A DNA stretch of 64,000 nt, taken from Cladorrhinum sp. PSN259. Taxonomy: Eukaryota > Ascomycota > Sordariomycetes > Sordariales > Podosporaceae. Location of the stretch: NCBI GenBank assembly GCA_033725935.1, contig MU867144.1, positions 1 through 64,000 on the forward strand. Direction: 5' to 3'. This document shows positions 55,931-64,000 of this stretch, piece after piece. The first letter of the stretch is position 1; every line of letters begins with the position of its first letter. Under the pieces are notes generated by a model. The model did no database searches. It had not been told where the DNA came from and worked only from the letters and a program-made list of their open reading frames with translations. Position numbers and translations under genes: made by a program.

Positions 55931-56602
55931 GGGGGGAATTATTTGTTGTTGGTGTCGTCCCCCGCAAGCAGGTTTCAAGTTGTTGAACTGAGCCATGTGA
56001 ATGTGACAGGAATGTATCAAAGGAAGATCGACCTTCACGTACCTTTCCTCTCCAGACTTGGCTTTTCATTGTTACCTTTACCACATTATAAACTCAAAAA
56101 AATTCTTTTTTAACCCACCATTCTCTAAGATTCGGGTCCATCGGCAAATGTCGTAGATAAACTTACAATCGCCGAGTCATCGTGGATCAGGCTTCACCCC
56201 CACAAGCCGGATCGGGGCTCCTTGTGACATCCACTACTCGAATGATAGCTAACAGTAAAAGTAAGTCCGTGAATGAGATTGACGCACTGATCTGCGAATT
56301 TGCAGCAAAGCTAACCGGTTATGGTTATAATAACCATCCACGAACTGGAAACCAACAGTAGAAGTGCAGGAAAAACGGTGGCTGAGATCGCAAAAAAACC
56401 CCATCAATGTGTCTGCAGCTCCGAAACAAGCAGTCAACCTCTCAATCATACTCACCAATCCCAGACTCTGGGGTCCTCCTCCAACCCAACAGCCACATCT
56501 GTAGTTCGTATGTAGCAAAAGGGAGGTGCGCCCTTATTAGGTGCCAAGTTGCAAGATAAAGACGAAAACAGATGAGAAAAGGCGGTATTATAAATTGTAA
56601 AG
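55931..56602. other. Intergenic, no gene seen
   Basis: tRNA upstream flank and 3' flank of the FAD oxidase. Short frames only. Confidence 0.5.
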
Positions 56603-57999
56603 CTAGGATACTAAGCTATTGTACTCGGCTGAGAAATAGTCGTTTCCGTTAACCATAGGCATTTCTCTATCCCAGGCCCATTTCTCTTTGAGTGCCACAT
56701 CTAGCTCACCTGAAAGCATCTGAACGACATACTTCCCAATGATCGGCAGAAACTTGAAGCCGTGAAAGGAACCGCCGGTCGCAATGAAGAGGCTCTTGAC
56801 TGCAGAGTGAGGGGAGATGATGAAGTCTCGTGTCGGAGTAACCCCGTCCCAGCAGATGCGGTACTCCCCTAGAGTTTGTTCAAGACATATCTCTGATATA
56901 GGTCCATAGATGGCGCTGGATGCTGAATCGACATCCTCTTTAAGTCTCTGGGGCACATCGTATTGCGCATAGTCTGTCTGCACGGGTGGCGCAGAAATTG
57001 AAAGCCCAGAAACTGGGTGTTTGACGGTGTTGCGGAAGAGTGTATGACCCCAGTACTTGAACGCATTAAGCTTGGGGAGAGGTTGGCTCCCTACTTCGAA
57101 ACCTGTGCCTTGGTTAGCATTGAGTTCTCAACCAGACTTGAAAAAAACTCGCCTTTCCCTCCAGGGTTGTCATTAACCCCAATCGGCAACTTATCCAACC
57201 GGCATCTCTCCGCCGCCTCAGGGCTCAAAGCCCCAAGCCCCTCAGTTACTCCAACAGCCATGATTCGATCTCCGGCATAGATTTCCAGCCCCCCAGGAGT
57301 CCGATCACTATCCATTAGCAGCTTGGCCGTATACGCGCCAGTGCAAAGCACGACTTTATCCGCCTTGATAACCTCCAAATCATCCCGTAATCTCACTCCC
57401 GTAACTCTCAAGTCAGAGGAAGCGCCCTCAAACTCCAGAATTGCAGCCTTTCCAACGAGATACTCAACTCCCAAGCTGACCGCTTCCTTGATCGTAGCCT
57501 CCAGAACCTCCTTTGCCTCCGCATATCCACTGTTCGTATTAACCAAGATCCCTTCAACCCCTGTGTAATCTCCATGCTCAAAAACACCACCATACAGCTT
57601 CTTGGCCTCCTCAACTGAGTAAACCTTTGCACCAGTGTCCAAATTCCCATTTACACTCAAGTTTTGTTCAACCACATCACGAAAGTTTGAGCGAGAAGCC
57701 CAGAACGAACCACATTCGTGATAGTAAGGTGAGAATAATGGGTCGTTCCGCCAGAGCTGTTGAGCCTCGAGGGCGAGTCTGGTGTGCAAGGGTGAGGAAG
57801 GGTAATCACAACGAATGACTTTGTTCCAGTCCCATGAAGCAGCAACGCGGCGGGGTGCCGAGTAGTGGTCACGGTCGAGGAGGATGACCTTGGGAGGACG
57901 AGACGAGGATTTTGCGAGATGGAGGGCTGTTGAGGCGCCGAAGACTCCTGAGCCAATGATGAGGTAAGTGACTCTAGTCTGATCGAGGTTGGTGGCCAT
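56603..57999 (-). CDS. FAD-dependent amine oxidase (fructosyl-amino-acid/sarcosine oxidase type)
   Basis: Exon 1 is 57999-57138 and exon 2 57102-56603; the joining intron would be only 35 bases (GTCTGG..GCTAAC..GCACAG), so the exact junction is uncertain. The product is ~453 residues. YLIIGSGVFGASTALHLAK is the FAD-binding Rossmann motif and VILLDRDHY the ribose-binding acidic end. RRVAASWDWNKVIRCDY fits the covalent-FAD family signature region. YRICWDGVTPTRDFIISPH and IATGGSFHGFKFLPIIGKYV are the C-terminal hallmark. These enzymes oxidise secondary amines such as fructosyl amino acids, sarcosine, pipecolate or saccharopine. No peroxisomal SKL is present at the end (SLVS). Confidence 0.8.
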
Positions 58000-58549
58000 C
58001 TTCTTGGTTGATTGGGTGATTGGGTGAAGATGTCAAGATGAGAGGGAGCGGAAGAAGGGTTGCGTGAGAGGTGGGGTAAACCGGAGGGAATAAAAAAGAG
58101 GAGAAAAGAGGGGTATCTGGCTACCTCTTTGGTACTGTACATCTCGAAATAATTCTCAGGCCTGATTGACAGGAATTCCCTCTTTATCTTCAAATCACTC
58201 AAGGACGGAGCGCAACAGTCAGATATGCGACGACATAGCGTTTGCAATTAACATAAGCCATCGAAAACAATAATTAGATGTTATAGTCTCACCTCACAAG
58301 CTCGGCAACGAGTGCAAAATGCTGGACTTTGATAAAGGTTCGACGATGAAGACGCTCCAGTTTACACTATATCTACAATATGACAACAGTTGGAATAGAT
58401 CCTGGCCCTTTATCACGGTTCATAACAGCCCTAGAGAGTTTGGCCAGGTGCAATTCGTCATTAGCCAACCTGAACAGGACGATAGAGGACAGAACGAAAC
58501 CTTGTTCTGCTAATTAGTTATAAAAGTGATCTACTCTTGGAATCTTCAA
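58000..58549. other. Intergenic, no gene seen
   Basis: Promoter of the FAD oxidase and 3' flank of the propeller gene. No recognised frame or RNA. Confidence 0.5.
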
Positions 58550-59581
58550 CTATATGCTGAAACTTCTTGTATCAACAGCAACCACCTTCCCTCCTTCTGT
58601 CGCGGTCAAGTTCCCATGAATGTCAGCACCAGAGGTAACAACGTACAGGATGTGCTTATCGCCTTTTCCCCTGCCCATTGCCCCTGCAGTTGCCCCTGAA
58701 ACCGTTGCCTGGTCTTTGCCTCCAATAACAGCAACAGTCCGTCCTCCAGGTCGTGCCGACGTAGCCCACACCTGATTGTCTGAAGACGCCATCGCGAACA
58801 AGACTCCCTGGTCGTTGATAACGAAATCGTCAACAAAAGAGACGGGAAGCTTTGCCACAACCTCCACCTTTGCTTGTTTTTCTGCCGTCCCGCCGCCCGC
58901 TCCGATCTTGATGCGATATACAGTAGCAAGGGCGCTGTTGGTCCAATACAAATAATTGTCGTGCATCTTGATTCCGTTTACCCCAACTGGAGTTCTGCCT
59001 GTGATGTTGGCTGGCGGCACCATTTCGGGAACCTGAACTGCAACTTGGAGAGATTTTGTGACAGTGTTGAGGCTCCATACTAGACCAGCAAAGGAATCGG
59101 CGATCAACACCTGCTCTGGGCAGCCGGGAACATTAGTCACACCGTTGGGAAGTTTTGCTCCGACCAACTCAGTGATCTTTGAGATGTGGGGACCGGGTTT
59201 GGATTTCAAGTTGACACTCCAGGCGACGAACAGACCAGTGGAGTTGGCAGCGCTGACGACGACGAAGACGTCATTGGAGGTTTCTGCAATGCCAAGCAAC
59301 GATTGAGTCTCGTTCAATGAGAAATCGTGGATAACTGAAACATTGGGAGAAGTGCTTGCTGGGTTGATGACAGTGTAGAGGATCGGTTGTGGTTTCAACT
59401 CAGTGAAGAGGAGGTCACCGTTTGAGCGCGCCGCAGTGTTTTCTATCCATGCGATGTGAGGGAACTGTGTAACAAGATGACTTGGGAGCTGTAATCCCGG
59501 GGTTGATGGGAGCGCATAACAGTTTAAACACAGTGATAAAATGAAGATGGGTAGAAGACTCTTTTTCACAGTTGATGGCAT
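58550..59581 (-). CDS. Secreted SMP-30/NHL-like six-bladed beta-propeller protein
   Basis: I start at the ATG at 59581 because it opens a signal peptide (Lys-Lys then ILE/LEU/PHE core, ending CYALPS); an upstream in-frame ATG would bury it. The product is 343 residues. Blade-like repeats end in small hydrophobic strands: IAWIENTAARSNGDLLFTEL, then SLLGIAETSNDVFVV, VLIADSFAGLVWSLN, PVGVNGIKMHDNYLYWTNSA, VDDFVINDQGVLFAM and KHILYVVTSG. This is typical of fungal SMP-30/gluconolaconase-like secreted proteins, some of which sit in secondary-metabolite clusters. Enzymatic activity is unknown. Confidence 0.7.
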   Translation of the reverse strand: MPSTVKKSLLPIFILSLCLNCYALPSTPGLQLPSHLVTQFPHIAWIENTAARSNGDLLFTELKPQPILYTVINPASTSPNVSVIHDFSLNETQSLLGIAETSNDVFVVVSAANSTGLFVAWSVNLKSKPGPHISKITELVGAKLPNGVTNVPGCPEQVLIADSFAGLVWSLNTVTKSLQVAVQVPEMVPPANITGRTPVGVNGIKMHDNYLYWTNSALATVYRIKIGAGGGTAEKQAKVEVVAKLPVSFVDDFVINDQGVLFAMASSDNQVWATSARPGGRTVAVIGGKDQATVSGATAGAMGRGKGDKHILYVVTSGADIHGNLTATEGGKVVAVDTRSFSI

Positions 59582-60341
59582 GATGAATGATTTGGCGGAT
59601 AAAAGTGTTGATGGAAGTAGCATCAGTTTTCTCCTCTGGTGAGGGTGGTTCATTCTTAATATATTTATTGATCCTGCATAGATATTTTGCTGCATCTCTC
59701 TGTTTCAAGCTGTCATCTTGGACAGGCGGAGTCTTAAACGATGACAAGAAGGGCAAGATGATGTAACACAAACAAGGCACAGGTATTCTCCAATTGGTTC
59801 CCGATGGGACGGTGGTGAGGTTAAGTGGGCCTTGTGAGCCAAAGGATTGCAACCAAAAATTGCCGGTGACTCAATACCGAGTCGGCAACAACAAAGAGAG
59901 AGTGGCTGGTTATATCCGATTATCTCAAGAGTCCGAGGCAAGATAGGCAATCTGATCATCAATGCTTGAAGCTGTGGAATTTAGCGTCACTTATCAACTC
60001 GACATTGAATAAAAATGGCAGTGCATTGCAGGTCTTGGCATTCCTGTCTGGTCGGCACCGGCTGGTCCCGTCATCCAGGACACATTTGATCTTCCAAACT
60101 TGGCTGCCGAAATGTTGAATATTGAGCTGAACCACAGGCGACCATGGCGAGTTAATTAAGTCTTGAATAAATGCGGTACCGAAGAAGATCAAAAGCAACT
60201 GACCGCAGCCGGGACGGCTCCCGCATCTAGAACCAGGAAAAAGATTGCACTGAGGCTGCCATCTCCGTGGAGCACACCAGCATTTCATCATCTGATGATG
60301 TAGGATTTTCCAATAATCTTCAATCTCTGGTCCTACTCACC

Positions 60342-60347
60342 CACGTG
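60342..60347 (-). promoter_or_regulatory. CACGTG box (NUC-1/Pho4-type), distal
   Basis: The plus strand reads CCCACGTG, so the minus strand gives CACGTGGG, the high-affinity form known for yeast Pho4; Neurospora NUC-1 binds CACGTG. It lies ~780 bp upstream of the phosphate-transporter ATG. Confidence 0.45.
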
Positions 60348-60790
60348 AAGCATCAGTTCGTGGAGACTGTCAGGGTCCAGAATGTCGTGTTTGCTAAGAG
60401 GCACCAACAGTCCCAAGGCGCTAAACCAACAGAAGCTCTGCCAAGCAAAGGCTTGACCGAGACAAGAGTTCTTGAGGGCGGCTGCCAAGTTCCCAAGCCA
60501 ATGGGAAGTTCGAGTCTGGGCATGCGGCCAAGAATCTGGGCAAGACACTTTGGACCAGTTTCCTAAACCACGACGCCTCCGAGACTACCATCATGCTTCG
60601 TTCGCCCCCACATCAACCGAGCTGAGAAGCTGTGTTCGAAAAGAGTAGTCGAGATCAATTTGCCGATGGCTCATTGGCTGCGAACCCCTGCAAGCATTTT
60701 GCCTGTCGGCCCCCCTCCCCTGTTGTGTTCCACAATAGAGGCCAAAGTTGGATTGGCCAAATCTGACCAGTGGGATAACACCCTGATTCA

Positions 60791-60796
60791 CACGTG
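60791..60796 (+). promoter_or_regulatory. CACGTG box (NUC-1/Pho4-type), proximal
   Basis: CACGTGGG on the plus strand ~330 bp upstream of the transporter ATG. Having two boxes with the same GG flank before a phosphate-starvation-type gene supports phosphate control. Confidence 0.5.
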
Positions 60797-61122
60797 GGCG
60801 AGAACGGGACATCTTACTGGCTGGCCGTCTTGCATAGAACCTCGACAGAAGGCATGTGGGTTGCATCTCGATAGGTTCGAGAATTTTACGGAGGCGTCAA
60901 TGGTGTCCTGCTTCTCGGTATCGAAATCAGATACGGCATGTGAGCAGCGTGGGATGGAGAGACGTCGCGGGCCGGCCGTGGAACACATACAGGGAAACGG
61001 AAGCAAGAGACAGGACAGAAAAGGCACAAAAGGGCAACCCGTCCCATCGCCATGCATCTACTATCACACCTGTTCTCTCCAACATCCCGGCTTTTGTGGT
61101 TCATTCCAAACCCACCGGCAAG

Positions 61123-62948
61123 ATGCTTGACGAGTACACCTACGTCTTTGCCATTGGCACATGCTTTGCCTTGCTCGATGCCTACAACAACGGTGCCAAC
61201 GATGTCGCAAACGCATGGGCGACCAGCGTGTCGTCTCGATCCATCACATACCGACAGGCCATGATCTTTGGCACCATCTTCGAAATGCTCGGCGCCATCA
61301 CCGTCGGAGCCCGTACCGCAGAGACCATCAAGAACGGCATCATCCCTGCCGCGGCTTTCCAGAACAATGCCGGAGTCCAAATGCTTGCTTTTACCTGCGC
61401 CCTCGCAGCAGCATCTTCTTGGGTCATGTGGTGTACTCGGCACTCGGCCCACGTCTCTTCGACATACTCTCTTGTCTCGGCTGTTGCTGGTGTCGGTGTC
61501 GCAACCGCCGGAGCAAGCAAGGTACAATGGGGGTGGAATCATGGCAAGGGGCTAGGTGCCATCTTCTCTGGTCTGTTCATGGCTCCGACCATCTCGGCTG
61601 CCTTTGGAGCAATCATCTTCATGTTGATCAAGCTCGTGGTGCACATGCGCAAGAATCCCGTCCCGTGGGCCGTTTGGACCGCTCCCGTTTGGTTTCTCAT
61701 TGCGGCTACCGTTTGCACGCTTTCCATTGTCTACAAGGGCTCACCCAATCTCGGTCTCAACAAGAAGCCTTCATGGTATGTCGCATCCGTGACCGTGGGC
61801 ACTGGGGTTGGTGTTGCTCTTCTGGCAGCAATCTTCTTCGTCCCTTACGTCCACGCCAAGGTCATCAAAAAGGATCATGGTGTCAAGTGGTGGATGTTCA
61901 TCCTTGGGCCCCTCCTTTTCAAGCGCCCCGTTGTTGCCGAAGCCTCCCAGGCAAATGTTCCCAACTACGCTGTTGTCCAAGACGACGAGGAGCACATCCC
62001 CTCCAATTCGTCGCCAACCCCGACCGAGAGCGATCACCAGACCGAGAAGAAGCTTGTTGACGAGCCCGATATCCAACCTCCGCGTACATACAGCGAGATT
62101 CAGGCCGATGGCGATCGCAAGCTGCGGGAGAAGCTCCTCAAGAAGCGTGGACCGATGGGCTGGGCAATGCGCACCCTCCGTGACAACCCGATGGGAGCCG
62201 GCCGCATCTACGAGTTCCACAACCTCAAGGCTTTCTTCATCCGCCTCCCTGCTACGGTTGTCTGCGCTCTCCTCTACGGTCTTCACTACGACATTCATGC
62301 TGCGCAGTCTGGCATTGCTGGAACCCCTGAGGGTGAGCGCATGGCTCGTGTCTATGCTCATGCTCACAAGTATCCCAATGAAGTCGAGCACACATACAGC
62401 TTCGTCCAGATTCTTACCGCTTGCACTGCCTCCTTTGCGCATGGTGCAAACGACATCGGCAACTCTGTTGGTCCCTGGGCTGTCATCTACTCGACATGGA
62501 AGACTGGCAAGCCTGCTGCTGCCAAGGCAACTGTCCCAGTGTGGCAGCTTGCTGTCCTGTCGGCCACCATTTCTCTTGGATTGATGACTTATGGATACAA
62601 CATTATGAAGGGTAAGTGTCTTCTTGTCGCTGTTCATCTACAAATTGCTGATCAAGTCAAACAGTCATGGGTAACAAGATCACCTATCACTCCCCCAGCA
62701 GAGGATGCTCAATGGAAATGGGTGCTGCCATCACCGTCCTTGTCTTCAGTCAATATTCGCTTCCCGTTTCGACTTCCATGTGCATCACTGGTGCTACTGT
62801 TGGTGTCGGATTATGCAATGGCACCATTAAGGCTGTCAACTTCCAGCGAGTCGGCTTGCTGTTGATCTCGTGGATTGCGACTATTCCTATTGCTGGAACA
62901 CTCGCCGGTGTCTTGATGGGCGTGTTGTTGAATACTCCCCACTTTTAA
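61123..62948 (+). CDS. pho-4: Phosphate-repressible Na+/phosphate symporter (PHO-4/Pho89 family)
   Basis: Exon 1 is 61123-62611 and exon 2 62665-62948 (GTAAGT..AACAG, phase 1), giving about 590 residues. The ATG at 61123 (MLDEYTYVFAIGTCFALLDAYNN, read in two halves) fits the family start; upstream in-frame codons read as leader. Both PiT signatures are present: NGANDVANAWATSV near residue 23 and HGANDIGNSVGPWAVI after a ~150-residue hydrophilic loop. The second half ends MGNKITYHSPSRG, PVSTSMCITGATVGVG. About 12 helices. It imports inorganic phosphate with Na+ (or H+) at the plasma membrane. The loop has a Glu/Lys-rich stretch typical of fungal members. Confidence 0.88.
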
Positions 62949-63221
62949 AGCAGATGGCCGGGAGATTAGAATTGTGAAGATATTGTTGGAGGTTTCTTTC
63001 TTTGTATTTCGCATTAAAATTGTTTTGTGATACCTTTGAAGATGGGAGTATAAGATGGATGTTTTAATAATAACAGAGAGATGAATATTAAACATGAAAA
63101 CAGAATGGTACTGGTGAAAATATAAGACCTTATAAGTTAATATGCAAACCCTTTCCGTATAACATTTGTGAGTTACCCCTTTTTCTTGAACCACATAGCA
63201 GCTTTTCTACATCACGACCCC

Positions 63222-64000
63222 TCAAGCTTGTCCCTTGCAGGATTTTTCGTTAGCGTTTTGATCAACTCTAACACCAGTCACATCCGCGCTGGTACTATTA
63301 ATGTCCGCGTCAATGAGACCAAACTCCGTGTCCAAGTCTTCACGTAGCTTCACCTCCTTGATTATCAAGGTGACCAGGAACCCAGCAATACCAAACCCGA
63401 TGCCAACTTGCCAAACAAGACGCAGACTGTCCACGTAAACAAGCTTGACCTGCAGTCTCAATTCAGATGGGAGAGACTGGATGAAGCCCATTGATGCCAG
63501 TGCATAAGCGCCGCCGTTTTGCATAGCGCTGGAAACCAAATCGTCACTAATACGTCCCTGAGCCAGGAGGCTGTTGACCTTGGAATTAAAGATTGCGGTC
63601 GGCACGGCGATGCCCCAGATTCCGCCGAAGCTGCGCAAGAATCCCCAGGTGGCCGTGGCGATCGCGGTATCTGCTTCGGGCAGGGGGGCCTGGACGGCCG
63701 GGAGCGTGCACGTCAGCAGCATTCCACCTCCAATTGAAGCGACGACCTGGAAACCAACCCAAGCGCCCTTGGAGGAGTCAATCTTGAGGAGCGAAAACAG
63801 CCCTATACCTATCGTCATGAGCGCGATGCCCGTGAGCTGAAACGGCAGGTAGCGTCCCGTCTTGGTCACGCCTGCTCCGGCCAGGATGGAGAAAGGAATC
63901 ATGACCATGGAGAAGGGCAGAGTGTCGATGCCGGATTGGGTCTGCGAGAACTCGCGCACGGCTTGAAAGTAGACGGGGAGCCAGAATGCCATCCAGTACG
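63222..64000 (-). CDS. MFS transporter (DHA2/fungal exporter type), 5' part outside window
   Basis: The frame is open to the window edge; its last ~258 residues are present, reading YWMAFWLPVYFQAVREFSQTQ at the left. It contains about six to seven C-terminal helices. SGIDTLPFSMVMIPFSILAG and KTGRYLPFQLTGIALMTIG follow the DHA2-type pattern of fungal toxin/drug exporters. The cytosolic tail ends CKGQA. Transport substrate is unknown. Start and N-terminal half cannot be seen. Confidence 0.8.
   Translation of the reverse strand, partial: YWMAFWLPVYFQAVREFSQTQSGIDTLPFSMVMIPFSILAGAGVTKTGRYLPFQLTGIALMTIGIGLFSLLKIDSSKGAWVGFQVVASIGGGMLLTCTLPAVQAPLPEADTAIATATWGFLRSFGGIWGIAVPTAIFNSKVNSLLAQGRISDDLVSSAMQNGGAYALASMGFIQSLPSELRLQVKLVYVDSLRLVWQVGIGFGIAGFLVTLIIKEVKLREDLDTEFGLIDADINSTSADVTGVRVDQNANEKSCKGQA

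Larger units (their letters stand above)
59582..61122. other. Divergent intergenic region upstream of the phosphate transporter
   Basis: Contains the promoters of both the propeller gene and the phosphate symporter. Frames such as 60660-61130 have no family features. Two CACGTG boxes are listed separately. Confidence 0.5.

Noticed and set aside
60856..61122. In-frame N-terminal extension of the phosphate symporter
   Set aside because: Family members start near MLDEY...; the extension is Arg-rich with no helix and reads as leader sequence.
1..64000. CRISPR arrays, rRNA genes, bacterial operons, riboswitches
   Set aside because: Searched by eye; no regularly spaced repeats with unique spacers, no rRNA-like sequence, and the genome is eukaryotic.

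Overview
The window comes from a filamentous ascomycete (Pezizomycotina, most likely a Sordariomycete). Genes are separated by hundreds of bases to 3 kb and carry short introns with GTAAGT/GTATGT donors and CTRAY branch sites. The transposon remnants are AT-rich with C-to-T changes at CpA sites, which is the mark of repeat-induced point mutation (RIP). Family content is typical of these fungi: HET, NB-ARC/NACHT, UstYa (DUF3328), AltA1-like and Tad-type LINE sequences. I cannot name the species.

Layout. 0-4.1 kb is a transposon graveyard: a RIP-damaged Tad1-like LINE ORF1 on the minus strand, then a very short LTR pair. After a GNAT acetyltransferase (4.7-5.3 kb), 6.0-12.6 kb holds four UstYa-family genes in alternating orientation. 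They surround a 60-codon secreted-peptide reading frame with a Tyr/Gly-rich tail whose start codon reads ATA. Only the first UstYa gene is clearly intact. The arrangement resembles dikaritin/ustiloxin-type RiPP loci that are decaying. It is followed by a truncated S10 serine carboxypeptidase whose sequence runs directly into the 3' half of a STAND (NACHT-type) receptor with a ZZ zinc finger (15-19 kb).

15-49.4 kb reads as an allorecognition/innate-immunity island. It contains the STAND-ZZ remnant, a 656-aa Cys-rich membrane-tailed protein, a MITE-like element with ~95-bp inverted termini, and an acidic low-complexity protein transcribed divergently from a 1,473-aa ankyrin/coiled-coil protein. 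It continues with a 345-aa membrane protein, a complete alpha/beta-hydrolase-NB-ARC-TPR receptor, a HET-domain protein, a HeLo-like/ankyrin/Cys-rich protein, and a HET-ankyrin gene with near-identical ankyrin repeats broken by a small insertion.

50-64 kb returns to ordinary genes: a secreted AltA1-like protein, a methionine-type amino-acid permease, an intron-containing tRNA-His(GTG), an FAD amine oxidase of the fructosyl-amino-acid/sarcosine oxidase type, a secreted six-bladed beta-propeller protein, a PHO-4/Pho89 phosphate symporter with two CACGTGGG boxes upstream, and the C-terminal half of an MFS exporter cut by the window edge.

All gene models are hand-spliced from the sequence. Family assignments come from recognised motifs, not from searches.
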